A stretch of DNA of 64,000 nucleotides from Lodderomyces elongisporus (Eukaryota; Ascomycota; Pichiomycetes; Serinales; Debaryomycetaceae). Below, piece after piece: positions 29,195-39,329 of the stretch. Made by a program: the position numbers and the translations under genes. Position 1 is the first letter of the stretch. Each line of letters opens with the position of its first letter. The stretch lies in contig NC_083673.1 in assembly GCF_030384665.1 (NCBI RefSeq), positions 3,357,501 to 3,421,500 of the forward strand. The letters are read 5' to 3'. The notes beneath the pieces were generated by a model. The model was not told where the DNA came from and did not search any database. It saw only the letters and a program-made list of their open reading frames with translations.

Positions 29195-30394
29195 TTGAAA
29201 CAAGATAGTAACAGCATGACTTCCTCGTCACATATTAAAGTTTCGGCATACTCTGAAGAGCCAGTGGCTTGTGTTGGCTCCTCTTTCAACGGACTCTCTG
29301 TGCCAGAGTCGGCCAATTTCGAAGTTTACAAGCATAAAAAGAATGGCAGTTACCTCCTACATGGCGAAAGTGAAACCTTGGACTATGAGGGAAAGTCCAG
29401 TGAAGAAAACGATTATCTAATAGCAGTTTACGACCCAAACAAGAAATCAGTGGAATTATACAAATCCCCATATATCTCAACAAGAGTCACTTCAAAGAAA
29501 CATAAAGTATACAAGGGACCGGCCATCAAGTCCACTGGATTAAAAAATGTTGCTCAACGTAAGGCTTTGGGTGAGGCGTTTGGTACCAAGAAGGCCAAGC
29601 AAGCACTTACAAACTTGGAGAAGAACAGAATCGATGCCGATAGGTTACAAGATGCCGAATTTGACATTGTTGATACAGTACAAGAAGGAGCTGCACCAGT
29701 TAAAGTTGAAGAAGTTACAGGACCAGCACCTCAACCAAACGTCAATGCCACAAATGTCGAAGATGTTTACCCACTTGATAATATCATTCCACAAAAGTTT
29801 TGGAACTACATTCGTGTGCAGCTGCTATTAATAGATCCAAAACCCCTCGACAGTTTTCCATCCCAACCATCATTTGTGTCATCTTTACTTCCAAGGCTAA
29901 TAAAGAACAAAGACGTGGAGAAGTTGCAATTGTTATACTACGCTTCTCTTTTGGCTGGTGTTTATGAAAATAGAAGAGTGTCTGAGAAACAAGCACTTTT
30001 GACTAGATTACAAAATAAGCCATCAGAGACCTTGATCGATGGAATTTTGGATCAATTTGCCGTATCGCGCTCGACTAAAGTTGGTAAATCCAAGGATAAG
30101 GCTTTTTTCATTGATCCACAAAACGAAGATAAATTATTGTGCTATTTGTTTATTGCACTTTTGCATTTGTTCAATTTCAGCGTCGAGCTCAACCCATTGG
30201 CAAAAGACCTTAAATTAAAACCATTGAAATTGGTTGGATTGTTTAGAGCATTGGGAGCTATTATCAAGAGTGCTACTGTAGCTGAAGCAGAAGCATACGG
30301 CATACCAAAGAGTGCTGCTGGTACTTATAAAATTGCAACATTAAAAGTTCCATTCAAAATGCCAGAGATGGTCAGAAGGGCAAAGAGAAGATAG
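29195..30394 (+). CDS. RPA49: RNA polymerase I subunit A49
   Basis: A49 pairs with A34.5 on RNA polymerase I, and its tandem winged-helix C-terminus promotes initiation and elongation on rDNA in the nucleolus. The N-terminal dimerization domain has ACVGSSFNGLSVPES and LHGESETLDYEG. The linker contains ALGEAFGTKKAKQALTNLEKNRID. The winged-helix part includes LQLLYYASLLAGVYENRRV, FIDPQNEDKLLCYLFIAL and LFRALGAIIK, ending KVPFKMPEMVRRAKRR. The 399-residue length is close to the 415 of S. cerevisiae. Met8 (29216) is an alternative start. Confidence 0.95.
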   Translation: MKQDSNSMTSSSHIKVSAYSEEPVACVGSSFNGLSVPESANFEVYKHKKNGSYLLHGESETLDYEGKSSEENDYLIAVYDPNKKSVELYKSPYISTRVTSKKHKVYKGPAIKSTGLKNVAQRKALGEAFGTKKAKQALTNLEKNRIDADRLQDAEFDIVDTVQEGAAPVKVEEVTGPAPQPNVNATNVEDVYPLDNIIPQKFWNYIRVQLLLIDPKPLDSFPSQPSFVSSLLPRLIKNKDVEKLQLLYYASLLAGVYENRRVSEKQALLTRLQNKPSETLIDGILDQFAVSRSTKVGKSKDKAFFIDPQNEDKLLCYLFIALLHLFNFSVELNPLAKDLKLKPLKLVGLFRALGAIIKSATVAEAEAYGIPKSAAGTYKIATLKVPFKMPEMVRRAKRR

Positions 30395-30773
30395 ACTATA
30401 GTTTTCAGTAGTACGACGTGCAAGTTTGAATCAATAGAATTAATTATTGGATCATACTCTAAATGGGGGGGGAAAACAAAAATTGGTGGCACTCATGTGA
30501 TATCAAGTAGTCTTTTTTTGCAATTATTATTCTTTTTCTTTTTTTTTTTTTTTCGTTGTTTTTTCATTGTACATTTCTAATTTACCTTTATACTATCAGC
30601 AATTTGATTTACAAATCATCCCAACATATACAAACATATGGATAGGTATCCAGCACCTAATTGACCTTGTACATTTGATTAACTTTGGCACTTATTTTTC
30701 CCTTATTTTTCTTTTTTTTTCCCTTGTTTTTCTCTTTTGTTGTTGTTCTTCTTTTTGGTCTATGTATACGGCG
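30395..30773. other. Convergent spacer RPA49 / LIG4
   Basis: Only poly-T tracts (30510-30556, 30709-30726) and AT-rich 3' sequence are present. No gene is seen. Confidence 0.6.
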
Positions 30774-33746
30774 TTAAGAAAACTTATAGTCCTCTGGATC
30801 TGCAACACTATTCATTTCAATGCACTTATCAATGAATAATTCTGTAACAGTATGTGGAAGCTTGGACATGAATTTTCCATCGATAATGACTAAATCATCA
30901 TTGATTTTCTGGTAATACTTTTTCAATTTGAACAATACCAAACTGCGATTATTTTTCTCTTCCCATTGAGAAACAACAATGAAGCCACTTTTGAGATAAT
31001 CATCGGCAACAGTCCCGCCAAATCGCTCAATTCGTTCTCTCAAGAGATCACCTGCCAATGAAGAACCTATAACATAAAACACAACGTCTTTGAACAAGTA
31101 CAATAATGGTTTAGCTATTGTAGTTGTAGCTGTCATTGTCGTTGAATCAACATTTACCTCTTCCATGCCTCTTTTTCCACCCACATCATTATCCCAATCA
31201 AACTTTTCGCGGAGTTTACTTAATTCTGTTGCCAGAAGTAATGGCGCACTGATTTCATCCATGGCATTATAAATGATAAATGAGTCTCCATACTCATCAA
31301 CTCTAGCAGAATACACTGGCCAATTCCTAGTCGCGAATAAAAAATGTGGCTCAATCTGCATTATTTGGTTTCTTTTAATACATTCCAAGATCCAGCTGGG
31401 TTTGACCAAGTCTATTCCTTGCTTGAGGAGTCTACTGCTCACTGGTAATTCTTTCTCTGTAATGGCAATCAATTGCTGGGCAGATTTTCCATCAACCGAA
31501 TTAACAACCTTACCTCCATATCTTTTGACCAATGCCTTGAGTTCCTCCACTGTAATGACTTCATTATTTGGGCTTCTTTTATCACTCATTATTAAAAACT
31601 CAAAAGGAAAAAATAAATCAGACTCAAGTTTAATCTTTTTCAACTTTTGTAAGGCAAACGGGTCATCAAATGATCCCAAAGCAGATACACTCCATTTATC
31701 CCTCTTCCGTGCTGCTGTTTGAGGACGATGTAAATTCTTAGAGTATTCAGCTTTTAATTTCTTGTATTCTTGTAATGTCAAACACTCATTTACGGCCTTA
31801 TCTTCTCTGATTCTGCGGCAAAAGTTTCCATGCAATGAAGAGCCGACGGCATAGGTTTCTTCCGGTCTCACGTCAATAGAGCGGGCTTTAACTTCTAAAA
31901 CCACTGAGTCCTTTGGATTAATCCAGTATACTGGTTTCTTTTTGCCAAATTTTATGATGCTTTCTGGAGGTAATCTCTTTTGGCAATCTATCCATTTGTT
32001 ATGAGTCAATCGCTCAATTTTGTCATATTCTTCAACTTCAAACCCATTTGCAATCATAGCAAAGCTATAATAGGAGCCATCATCGGCGTTGCAAAGACCC
32101 ACCATATACGAGTTTTTAGTAGCTGGATTTTTTCCTATAACAACAAGATCCAAATTTTCACCAAATGTTTCCAAATATTCAGGCTTCACTTTTATCCAAT
32201 TTGGATTTCTAAACCCATCAATGACATATTTCAGCTGTGTATGTTTGAGCACCAATCCTTCGCTTCTACTTGTGACTACTTCACGAATGGCTCTTTCAAT
32301 ATCTTGAGCTGTTGAGCCAAGTCTAACGTCATGTACTTCAAATCGATGTGGCACGGGATTTATGATACGTTCGAGGATGCTTTTTCGGAAAAATAGGGGA
32401 TAGTTACTAAGATCTTTCCCATTTAAGTATACAATATCAAATATCACATAATAAGGATAGCTTGTTTGTTGGTCGTACTGATCAATCGTGGTAAACTGTC
32501 GAACACTCTCTTGAATCGCCAGCGACTTCAAGGTCCCGAAAGGCAAAATCACCTGTCTCTCGTAATCGTACGCAATCATTTCTCCATCAAGGATAACAGA
32601 ATTGACATTTTTAACAAATGCGTCTCGCAAATACTTTGTCAATGATCCAAATTGAAATGTCTCGCCATATAGAAAAGAATAATCTTTCAACCTTCTTGAG
32701 TAAAATTTGAAATTATTGCCTTCCTTATGTAGAAGCATCCTATCGCCATCCATTTTTTCTTCAATGTAAAATTTACTTTCCAACCCCATCGCAGTATATT
32801 TAGCTTCGTATTGTGGGTCCATTGGCTCCTTTTTCTGTAATTTCTTAACCACAGTATCGTACCCTGTACTTAATTTCTCTGCCAACTGTGGCTTGAATTT
32901 GAACCGCGGATGGATACTTAAATCAGCTTTTGTAAACTCTTTATTGGGATATGTTCCCAAAATATTGAATGTCGTTTCTAGGTTATTGCATAAGCTATAG
33001 AGTCTATATCCTTGAGGGTGCCAACTATTGAAAAAATACTTGTCCATGTGTGTGAGAATCGCCTTTTTCAACAAAATGTGAATGAGCCATCTAATTTCTT
33101 CGATTCGTAGCTTGTTGAACAATGGCTGGAGGAGCTCCCTTTGTTCCTGTGACTTTTTGGCAAGAGTCAAGTCGTCCAAAATCGAATTAATTTTTGGAAC
33201 AGAATACTCCTCAAATGTTTCAGTAATTGGTCTTCTTTTTGCAATGACTCTTGATGCCTGTAAAGGAAGATCTCTAATTTTACGTTCATCAACAGCAAAC
33301 CTTTTCGATTTGTGGTACTGCTTGCCCCAATGGTATAATAAATTATAGTCCTCGGTATCCTTTGGTATATTATACATCTTTATAATATGCCTCGCCAAAA
33401 CAGTTTCCTTGATAAAGTATAGCCTTCCGGCTTTTTCAGGAAAAATCAATTTGGCCGAGGGAAACATATCCTGGCCAATAAACAATTTGAAACTGTCTAT
33501 GAACTCATTGATTATCTGGGCTTTCCGCTCTGTGATAGTCTTGGCTTGGCCCAAATTATTGCGCGAGACGCCATAAATCTTGTCAAACAATTCATTAGTT
33601 AAAAAAGTGAGGGTTGGGTCTAGATCGTTAGGAGGTGGAGACTTAACTTGGTCTAGAAAGCAGGACATTCGCTTAAAGTTGAGGAGGGACGGGGGAATCT
33701 GGCGGCGCCTGGTGTATTGATTGGTATTAAGAGTTGGAGCTACCAT
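30774..33746 (-). CDS. LIG4: DNA ligase IV
   Basis: Lig4 (Dnl4) is the ATP-dependent ligase of non-homologous end joining, acting with Lif1 and Nej1 in the nucleus. The DNA-binding domain covers about residues 30-290. The adenylation motif EEKMDGDR places the catalytic Lys at 331. Further nucleotidyltransferase motifs (FYSRRLKDYS, ILDGEMIAYD, SEGLVLKHTQLKYV, NWIKVKPEY) follow. An OB-fold region and two BRCT-like regions complete the C-terminal half; the last ends with LYLFKDVVFYVIGSSLAGDLLRERI. At 990 residues it is slightly longer than S. cerevisiae Dnl4 (944). Met27 (33668) is an alternative start, because the first 26 residues are basic and look unconserved. Confidence 0.95.
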   Translation of the reverse strand: MVAPTLNTNQYTRRRQIPPSLLNFKRMSCFLDQVKSPPPNDLDPTLTFLTNELFDKIYGVSRNNLGQAKTITERKAQIINEFIDSFKLFIGQDMFPSAKLIFPEKAGRLYFIKETVLARHIIKMYNIPKDTEDYNLLYHWGKQYHKSKRFAVDERKIRDLPLQASRVIAKRRPITETFEEYSVPKINSILDDLTLAKKSQEQRELLQPLFNKLRIEEIRWLIHILLKKAILTHMDKYFFNSWHPQGYRLYSLCNNLETTFNILGTYPNKEFTKADLSIHPRFKFKPQLAEKLSTGYDTVVKKLQKKEPMDPQYEAKYTAMGLESKFYIEEKMDGDRMLLHKEGNNFKFYSRRLKDYSFLYGETFQFGSLTKYLRDAFVKNVNSVILDGEMIAYDYERQVILPFGTLKSLAIQESVRQFTTIDQYDQQTSYPYYVIFDIVYLNGKDLSNYPLFFRKSILERIINPVPHRFEVHDVRLGSTAQDIERAIREVVTSRSEGLVLKHTQLKYVIDGFRNPNWIKVKPEYLETFGENLDLVVIGKNPATKNSYMVGLCNADDGSYYSFAMIANGFEVEEYDKIERLTHNKWIDCQKRLPPESIIKFGKKKPVYWINPKDSVVLEVKARSIDVRPEETYAVGSSLHGNFCRRIREDKAVNECLTLQEYKKLKAEYSKNLHRPQTAARKRDKWSVSALGSFDDPFALQKLKKIKLESDLFFPFEFLIMSDKRSPNNEVITVEELKALVKRYGGKVVNSVDGKSAQQLIAITEKELPVSSRLLKQGIDLVKPSWILECIKRNQIMQIEPHFLFATRNWPVYSARVDEYGDSFIIYNAMDEISAPLLLATELSKLREKFDWDNDVGGKRGMEEVNVDSTTMTATTTIAKPLLYLFKDVVFYVIGSSLAGDLLRERIERFGGTVADDYLKSGFIVVSQWEEKNNRSLVLFKLKKYYQKINDDLVIIDGKFMSKLPHTVTELFIDKCIEMNSVADPEDYKFS

Positions 33747-34811
33747 TGCGAGATTTGACCGCTAACAGTATCAAAGAAGAAAAAAAAAAAATTTTTTTGG
33801 AATGTAGAAAAGCAAATTGAAATGAAATGATCCCAAAGAGAGCGTACTTTTCTGGCTTTGGAAACAACAAAGCAATTGTAAACTAGCACTTGTTGAAGAA
33901 GATGGATAGTTAAAGATGTGTCTTTTTTGAAGTAAAAAATAGAATAAAAAAAAGAAAGAAAGAAAGAAGAAGATAAAAGAAAAGAAAACTTTACTGTTTA
34001 TTAATGCCATAAAAATTATGACTTCGAACTGTAAGTTGCATCTTATTTGAAAAATGCTAAAAGTATGAAATTATCTTACAATATTTTTTTATTTCTCTTT
34101 TGTTTTGTTTTGTTTTGTTTTCATAATTCATGTTAATGTTATGTCCATTATTCTTACTATTCGCTGGTTAAAATGTTTTTTTTTTTTTTGCAGCAATTTG
34201 CAGTAAAACTGCTGTTGCTACTCTACCTCACATACTCAATAATCTTTATCGTGCGCTACCATATGTAAGGAAATAAGTGAACATGGTAAAAGGTAGTATA
34301 TTTTGTATTTTTTTTTTTTTTTTTTTTTTCTTTTTTTGTATTATCTCATATACTTGTTGAAGCTAAAGATAGTAAGTCAAGTACGTCATTTATAACATAG
34401 TAAATATTTCTTGTGGGAAAAGTTTTTTAGCATTTCAAATGTTAATTTGAACCTATTTTGGCATCCGTCTGTCAATGGTGTATTTATCCCTCTTTCATAA
34501 TCCACTTTAATTTGCAGTTTCAAATGCGCTAATCCTTAATCCATACGTCTTCTATAAATATAGAAAAGCCGCACTCCAGTGTTGAATTTACTTACCCCGG
34601 AATTGGTAAGCGCACGATATTTGCCTCGAGCAAAATCATATGCAACCTCTCTGGCATTGATATATTATTAATGCAAACTATAAAAACAAACACTACCACT
34701 ATCCCCATAACTACCCCGTTGATATCATCAAATTTTTATTTAGAAAAAAAATTTGTATTACCGCTAAAGACCAGCTAGCTCAGATCTAAACTAAAAGAAG
34801 GGCAAATAAAT
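33747..34811. promoter_or_regulatory. Divergent LIG4/INO4 promoter region
   Basis: The 1.07-kb region has T-runs (34173-34189, 34309-34329), E-box-like CATATG at 34259-34264 and 34638-34643, a short inverted repeat CTTACC/GGTAAG near 34591-34610, and TATAAAAA at 34679-34686 about 130 bp before INO4. No further gene is seen. Confidence 0.5.
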
Positions 34812-35326
34812 ATGTCAGACTCTAGTTCAGACTCAAACTCTTCAGAAACACAAGAAATTACAGACTCACAGCTTCAAGACGAAAGCAAAACTACAACGAA
34901 AAAAAAACTGAGAAAGAGCAAGAAAACATCAAATCTCTCAGAGGAGCAAAAGAAAGTATGTTTTGTTCCAAATCCTACTATCAATACTTCAGATATTCTA
35001 CATCCTAGATTACATATTATGTACTTCGTGAATGTGATTCTTGATACTAACTCAACACCAACTAGGCTCACCATATTGCCTCTGAACAGAAACGAAGGGA
35101 GAATATTAGGTCAGAATTTGACAAGATTGTCTCCCTTACACCGAATTTGACGCAACTGGAGAATAGGTCGGAATTAAATATTTTGACTAAAAGTGCTGAT
35201 TTCATTGACAAACTCAAAGAAGAGAATGTACATCTTATCGAAATGTGTCGACAGCGCGGCATAGCAGTGCCCGAAGAGCTAATATATAAGGGCCCACAGA
35301 ATGATGGAAGTGATATCGCCAAATGA
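34812..35326 (+). CDS. INO4: bHLH transcription factor Ino4, one intron
   Basis: Ino4 is a basic helix-loop-helix factor that pairs with Ino2 on E-box elements of phospholipid genes, and reportedly on other targets in Candida. Exon 1 (34812-34955, 48 codons) is a Ser/Lys-rich tail ending SEEQKK. The intron (34956-35065, 110 nt) has GTATGT, TACTAAC at 35045-35051 and TAG. Exon 2 (35066-35326) starts in phase 0 with AHHIASEQKRRENIRSEF, the DNA-binding basic region and helix 1. It continues with ENRSELNILTKSADFIDKL (helix 2). The product is 134 residues, close to the 151 of S. cerevisiae Ino4, with its typical ESRSEL-like loop. Without splicing the frame ends in 112 codons and lacks the whole domain. 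Confidence 0.93.
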
Positions 35327-35564
35327 AGAAAAATTGTGTTTGATCCTCCTTTGAAATTTTTTATTTTTTTTTGCTTAATATTATTTCAATTCATCAAACA
35401 AGGAAAAAGCAAGCAAGCAAACAAGCAAACAACACTAGCAACAACAAAAAAAGAACATATCAACAAAACGGACTTTAAGTTTATACTTCTGCAATCATAT
35501 TAATATATAATGGGATCTTACAGTGATTATATTGGAAAAGGGCTATAAATATTTTCTAAAATTA

Positions 35565-37616
35565 TCATTTATTGCTCAAAAGTTCTTCTCTACATACTAC
35601 ACAGAAATCAAAACTCTCGCCAGAATGACTGTACACTTTTCGTACTGGAATGAATTCTCCAGATATAGTCTTTAGTGGCTGAGATGCATAAATTTGAACC
35701 TGCAACTCTGGCACTCTCATAATTTGCTCTATTTTTTCTAGATCAGATGTAAATGCAACATGAAAATTGTATGTAGCTTTAGCAATTGAGCAAACAGCTT
35801 TGTGTTCAATTGTTTCAAGAATAGAGCTTAACGGTTTGGATGAGGTAGATAACACTTTGTGTTTAATCTTAGTCTCGTTGGCACTACCTTCAGCACCATT
35901 TTCTTCTTCTTCATCATCATCATCATTATCGTCTTCGTCTTCGTACATTGATTGTATCTCTTCAAATGCAAAACCACCCCATTCAACATTAGCCCCACGA
36001 GGTAAGGATTTTACTTCGACGATAACAAGTCCATTCTCCGAAGCTGACTTTCCAATGTTTTCCAAGTAGTGACTCCAAGTCAAACGCACAAACTCTAAAG
36101 CTTTCAGATTAGTGATGAAACAAACAATAGCAGCCGGATTCGTTACATTTACCATATTCTGAACCCTAGACAAATGCTGCATCGATAGTATCGAATTAAA
36201 GAAAATACCAGAAGTTGACAATTCCATTGTTGCTGGAATTAAGGGAATTTGTCCTGATAAACTAGCCAATTTAAAAGTCAGATTAGCATCAACAATACTT
36301 TGCGAATAAGGTCCAATGTTTTGAGGCCCCCAAAATGATCTTGATCTAACATGAATTCCTAGCTTATCAGTCCCTATGCTGTTGCCATTGTCCATGTTTT
36401 TCTTCTTGCTTTTGAGCACAACACATGATAGTTGTAGTTTTGTTGATATGTTTGTTTCAACACATATCCGCGATGGCGGAAGATAGATATTTGCAAAAAA
36501 AGAACCGTATACTTTATTTACATCGTTAAATGAGGCCATCTCAGAAAGTAGCAAGTCAACATGCTGGACGTCATTCAACGAAAGATTGTTTTCATTTAAA
36601 ATCTTGATTAATCGGTTAAAAACATTTCTTGTTTGTTCTTCAAGAGAAAGGGAGGAAACATCTGTTGTTTCATTTGGTGTCAAATTATTGATGAAGAGCC
36701 TATTAAAAGTTTCACAAATGTTTGTTGGCGGTGGTAATGGAGATTCAAGACTTTGCTCATCCAGAGTTTGTTCAAATTTTCCTATTGCTTGTTCTTGGTT
36801 TTGATGATTATCGTATATTTCACGCCAATTTTCTTCCAATAATGGCGGTGCTTCCAAAGCCAAAACATTTTCATCTTCTCTTTGTTTTTCCACTACTTTA
36901 ACGCCAAACTTTAAATAAATAACATCCAGAGAGTGTTTTACTACTTGCTGATCTGTAAACTCCAATCGTTTGTGCTTAAAAGCTGGACTATCCAAGACAA
37001 TGGTTTCAAATTCTCCTCCTTCTCCACAAATATGCACTTGATACATTTGGTTTAGTCTAACCAATTGTGGATAAACCTCGTTCAACAGCTTGCCTAGATG
37101 CGTTGCATTCAAACCAATTGCTGCAACCTTAACAAGTCTCGCGTCGAGACCAGCTTGGCACATCTCCAACATCAATTCGTTTTGGTCTCTTTGCCATAGA
37201 TACGTCAAAGAAGTCAAATTCAAACGTCCGCACACATTCTCGACCCTTGTTCTTTGATAATGTGAAAGAATAGCACCACAACTGACAGCCTCGAGATCGG
37301 GGTGAGTTTTTTGTACATGCGAAATTAGTTGAAAAAGGTCCTCGATTTCATCTCCCTTGGTATACAGATACTCAAGATTCTGATTTGAAGACAGACCAGT
37401 AATGGCTTGTCTATAAAGCGGCACATCCAAACATTTGGCATACGAAGAAATCACATCGTGTCCTACAGTTTGAAACATGAATGAGTCGATTTCATCTTGA
37501 CCAGCAACGACGGGATGCAAATTACCCAAAGCTATTAATTCATGTCCCTGAGATATACAATGTTGTAAGTTGAAAAATGAATCCTTGCCTCCAGAAATCA
37601 AAGCCAAAAACTTCAT
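35565..37616 (-). CDS. DPH6: Diphthine--ammonia ligase Dph6
   Basis: Dph6 amidates diphthine to diphthamide on elongation factor 2 using ATP and ammonium, the last step of the pathway, in the cytosol. The N-terminal ATP-pyrophosphatase domain has the PP-loop SGGKDS at residues 8-13. Further on are EYLYTKGDEIEDLF and ICGEGGEFETIVLDSP, characteristic of the family. Two RidA/YjgF-like domains occupy the C-terminal half, the second around RSFWGPQNIGPYSQSI. An acidic insertion (EDEDDNDDDDEEEE) is encoded by a GAT/GAA repeat at about 35905-35945. The 683-residue length matches yeast Dph6. It is divergent from RPS9 across 369 bp. Confidence 0.95.
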   Translation of the reverse strand: MKFLALISGGKDSFFNLQHCISQGHELIALGNLHPVVAGQDEIDSFMFQTVGHDVISSYAKCLDVPLYRQAITGLSSNQNLEYLYTKGDEIEDLFQLISHVQKTHPDLEAVSCGAILSHYQRTRVENVCGRLNLTSLTYLWQRDQNELMLEMCQAGLDARLVKVAAIGLNATHLGKLLNEVYPQLVRLNQMYQVHICGEGGEFETIVLDSPAFKHKRLEFTDQQVVKHSLDVIYLKFGVKVVEKQREDENVLALEAPPLLEENWREIYDNHQNQEQAIGKFEQTLDEQSLESPLPPPTNICETFNRLFINNLTPNETTDVSSLSLEEQTRNVFNRLIKILNENNLSLNDVQHVDLLLSEMASFNDVNKVYGSFFANIYLPPSRICVETNISTKLQLSCVVLKSKKKNMDNGNSIGTDKLGIHVRSRSFWGPQNIGPYSQSIVDANLTFKLASLSGQIPLIPATMELSTSGIFFNSILSMQHLSRVQNMVNVTNPAAIVCFITNLKALEFVRLTWSHYLENIGKSASENGLVIVEVKSLPRGANVEWGGFAFEEIQSMYEDEDDNDDDDEEEENGAEGSANETKIKHKVLSTSSKPLSSILETIEHKAVCSIAKATYNFHVAFTSDLEKIEQIMRVPELQVQIYASQPLKTISGEFIPVRKVYSHSGESFDFCVVCREELLSNK

Positions 37617-37985
37617 CTGAACAGTACGAGTATTATATTAGTAGATCATACCCTCATAATCAATTCAAGTTATTTACTATTTGGTAACTCATTATAGAAG
37701 ACCATTTGCACCTGCATATAGTATAGTAGAATCATATCGACACAAAATAGTCGAGAGAGGTGTTTTTTTTTTTTGAAGAATTTTTTTTTTTCACGCACAC
37801 ACACACACACACACACACACTCTCTCTCTCTATTTCTCATCTTCGCTTTACCCAGCTTCAGTGAGCGTATTCAAAAAAAAGTTTTTCAGAAATAAATTTT
37901 TCACTTCCATTTCCTACTTTTCTTCTTTCTTTTCCTTTTTTTCTTCTTTTGTTTTAATAATCATTAACAAGTCCATTAGCCAAAC
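37617..37985. promoter_or_regulatory. Divergent DPH6/RPS9 promoter with CA/CT microsatellite
   Basis: The shared 369-bp region contains T-runs (37763-37791), an AC repeat (37796-37820) running straight into a TC repeat (37820-37831), and pyrimidine-rich leader sequence up to the RPS9 ATG. No obvious Tbf1 or Cbf1 consensus was spotted. Confidence 0.5.
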
Positions 37986-39329
37986 ATGCCTCGTATGTTA
38001 CTATCAACCTTTATTTGATAAAAAGTACTAATCATACTTTCATAACAAATACATGCCAAAGTATCTTTATTTTTTTACTCCTTAAAAAAATTGATATATG
38101 AACGGTTTCAGAACTACTTGGTTTTCTTTTTCTTCTTTTGTTCTACCCAAAAAGTCTTGAAACTGGATAGCAGAATTTAGATCAACCAAGTAGTGCTTCC
38201 TGATCGTTGAGGTTCGGGTCCTCCTTTCTTTGATGAGACAAGACATAAGTCAATCAGAGAATGCTACAAACCTTATTCTTATCGTGACTGAACTCCCGAC
38301 ACTTCAGTCACGAAGAGCATCAAATTATATATTTGTTGTTCCAATTCTTTTCAATTTTTTTTTTAGTTCCTTGTCAAAGTGACAAAGAACTGAATTTTCA
38401 TATTTGCATACAAACGTTTTGATGATTTATGTGTAGACATATAAATCAAAAGGTTGTTCGTTGCATTTGTGTTTTTTTTCTCACACGTTTAATTCAAAAT
38501 ACACGTGTTGAGAAGATGATTTGAAAAGAAATGGTTCAACGTTTGATGAAGGTTTTGTAATGCATTTCTCTTTTTTTTTTGACCAAACTTTTTGTTTCAC
38601 AAGGGCTGTAGTAGTCGACCCCGAACTTCCTTGTGTTTATGATTGTTTATGTTTTACGTTTTATGTTTTACGTTTACTTATCTTTTTATTATGATTTTTT
38701 GCTTTTATTTTTGATTATTCGTGAACAATTTTTTCTTTCCTGATGCTAACTAAGTTATTATAGGTGCTCCAAGAACTTACTCAAAGACTTACTCTACCCC
38801 AGCTAGACCATACGAATCAGCTCGTTTGGATGCTGAATTGAAATTGGCTGGTGAATACGGTTTAAAGAACAAGAGAGAAATCTACAGAATTGGTTTCCAA
38901 TTGTCCAAGATTAGAAGAGCTGCTCGTGACTTGTTGACCAGAGATGAAAAGGACCCAAAGAGATTGTTCGAAGGTAATGCTTTGATCAGAAGATTGGTGA
39001 GAGTTGGTGTTTTGTCTGAAGACAAGATGAAGTTGGATTATGTCTTGGCTTTGAGAATCGAAGATTTCTTGGAGAGAAGATTGCAAACTCAAGTTTTCAA
39101 ATTGGGTTTGGCTAGATCCATCCACCACGCCAGAGTCTTGATCTCCCAAAGACACATTGCCGTTGGTAGACAAATTGTCAATGTCCCATCATTCACTGTC
39201 AGATTGGACTCACAAAAACACATTGACTTTGCCCCAACCTCACCATACGGTGGTGGTAGACCAGGTAGAAACAAGAGAAAGTCACAAAACAAGAAGTCTG
39301 AAGGTGCTGAAGACGAAGAGGAAGAGTAA
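37986..39329 (+). CDS. RPS9: Small-subunit ribosomal protein uS4 (Rps9), one large intron
   Basis: Rps9 is the eukaryotic S4 homologue of the 40S body and affects decoding accuracy. Exon 1 is 37986-37992 (ATGCCTC). The intron is 37993-38763 (771 nt), with GTATGT, branch TGCTAAC at 38744-38750 and TAG. Exon 2 is 38764-39329 and completes the third codon, giving [15 protein letters not shown] at the N-terminus. The S4 RNA-binding domain includes [22 protein letters not shown] and [12 protein letters not shown]; the C-terminus is Lys- then Glu-rich. Total 190 residues. The tiny first exon and long intron are typical for yeast ribosomal protein genes. RPL21 follows on the same strand. Confidence 0.97.
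38231..38670 (+). ncRNA. Structured segment of the RPS9 intron
   Basis: Several strong hairpins lie inside the intron. CGTGACTGAA pairs perfectly with TTCAGTCACG across a 10-nt loop (38283-38312). AGTTCCTTGTCA pairs with TGACAAAGAACT with one mismatch and a 3-nt loop (38365-38391). A further AT-rich hairpin lies at about 38418-38453, and CACAAGG/CCTTGTG at about 38599-38636. This is either an autoregulatory RNA element or an intronic small RNA. TTGATGA and CTGA elements occur, but the box C/D spacing is not convincing. Confidence 0.45.
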
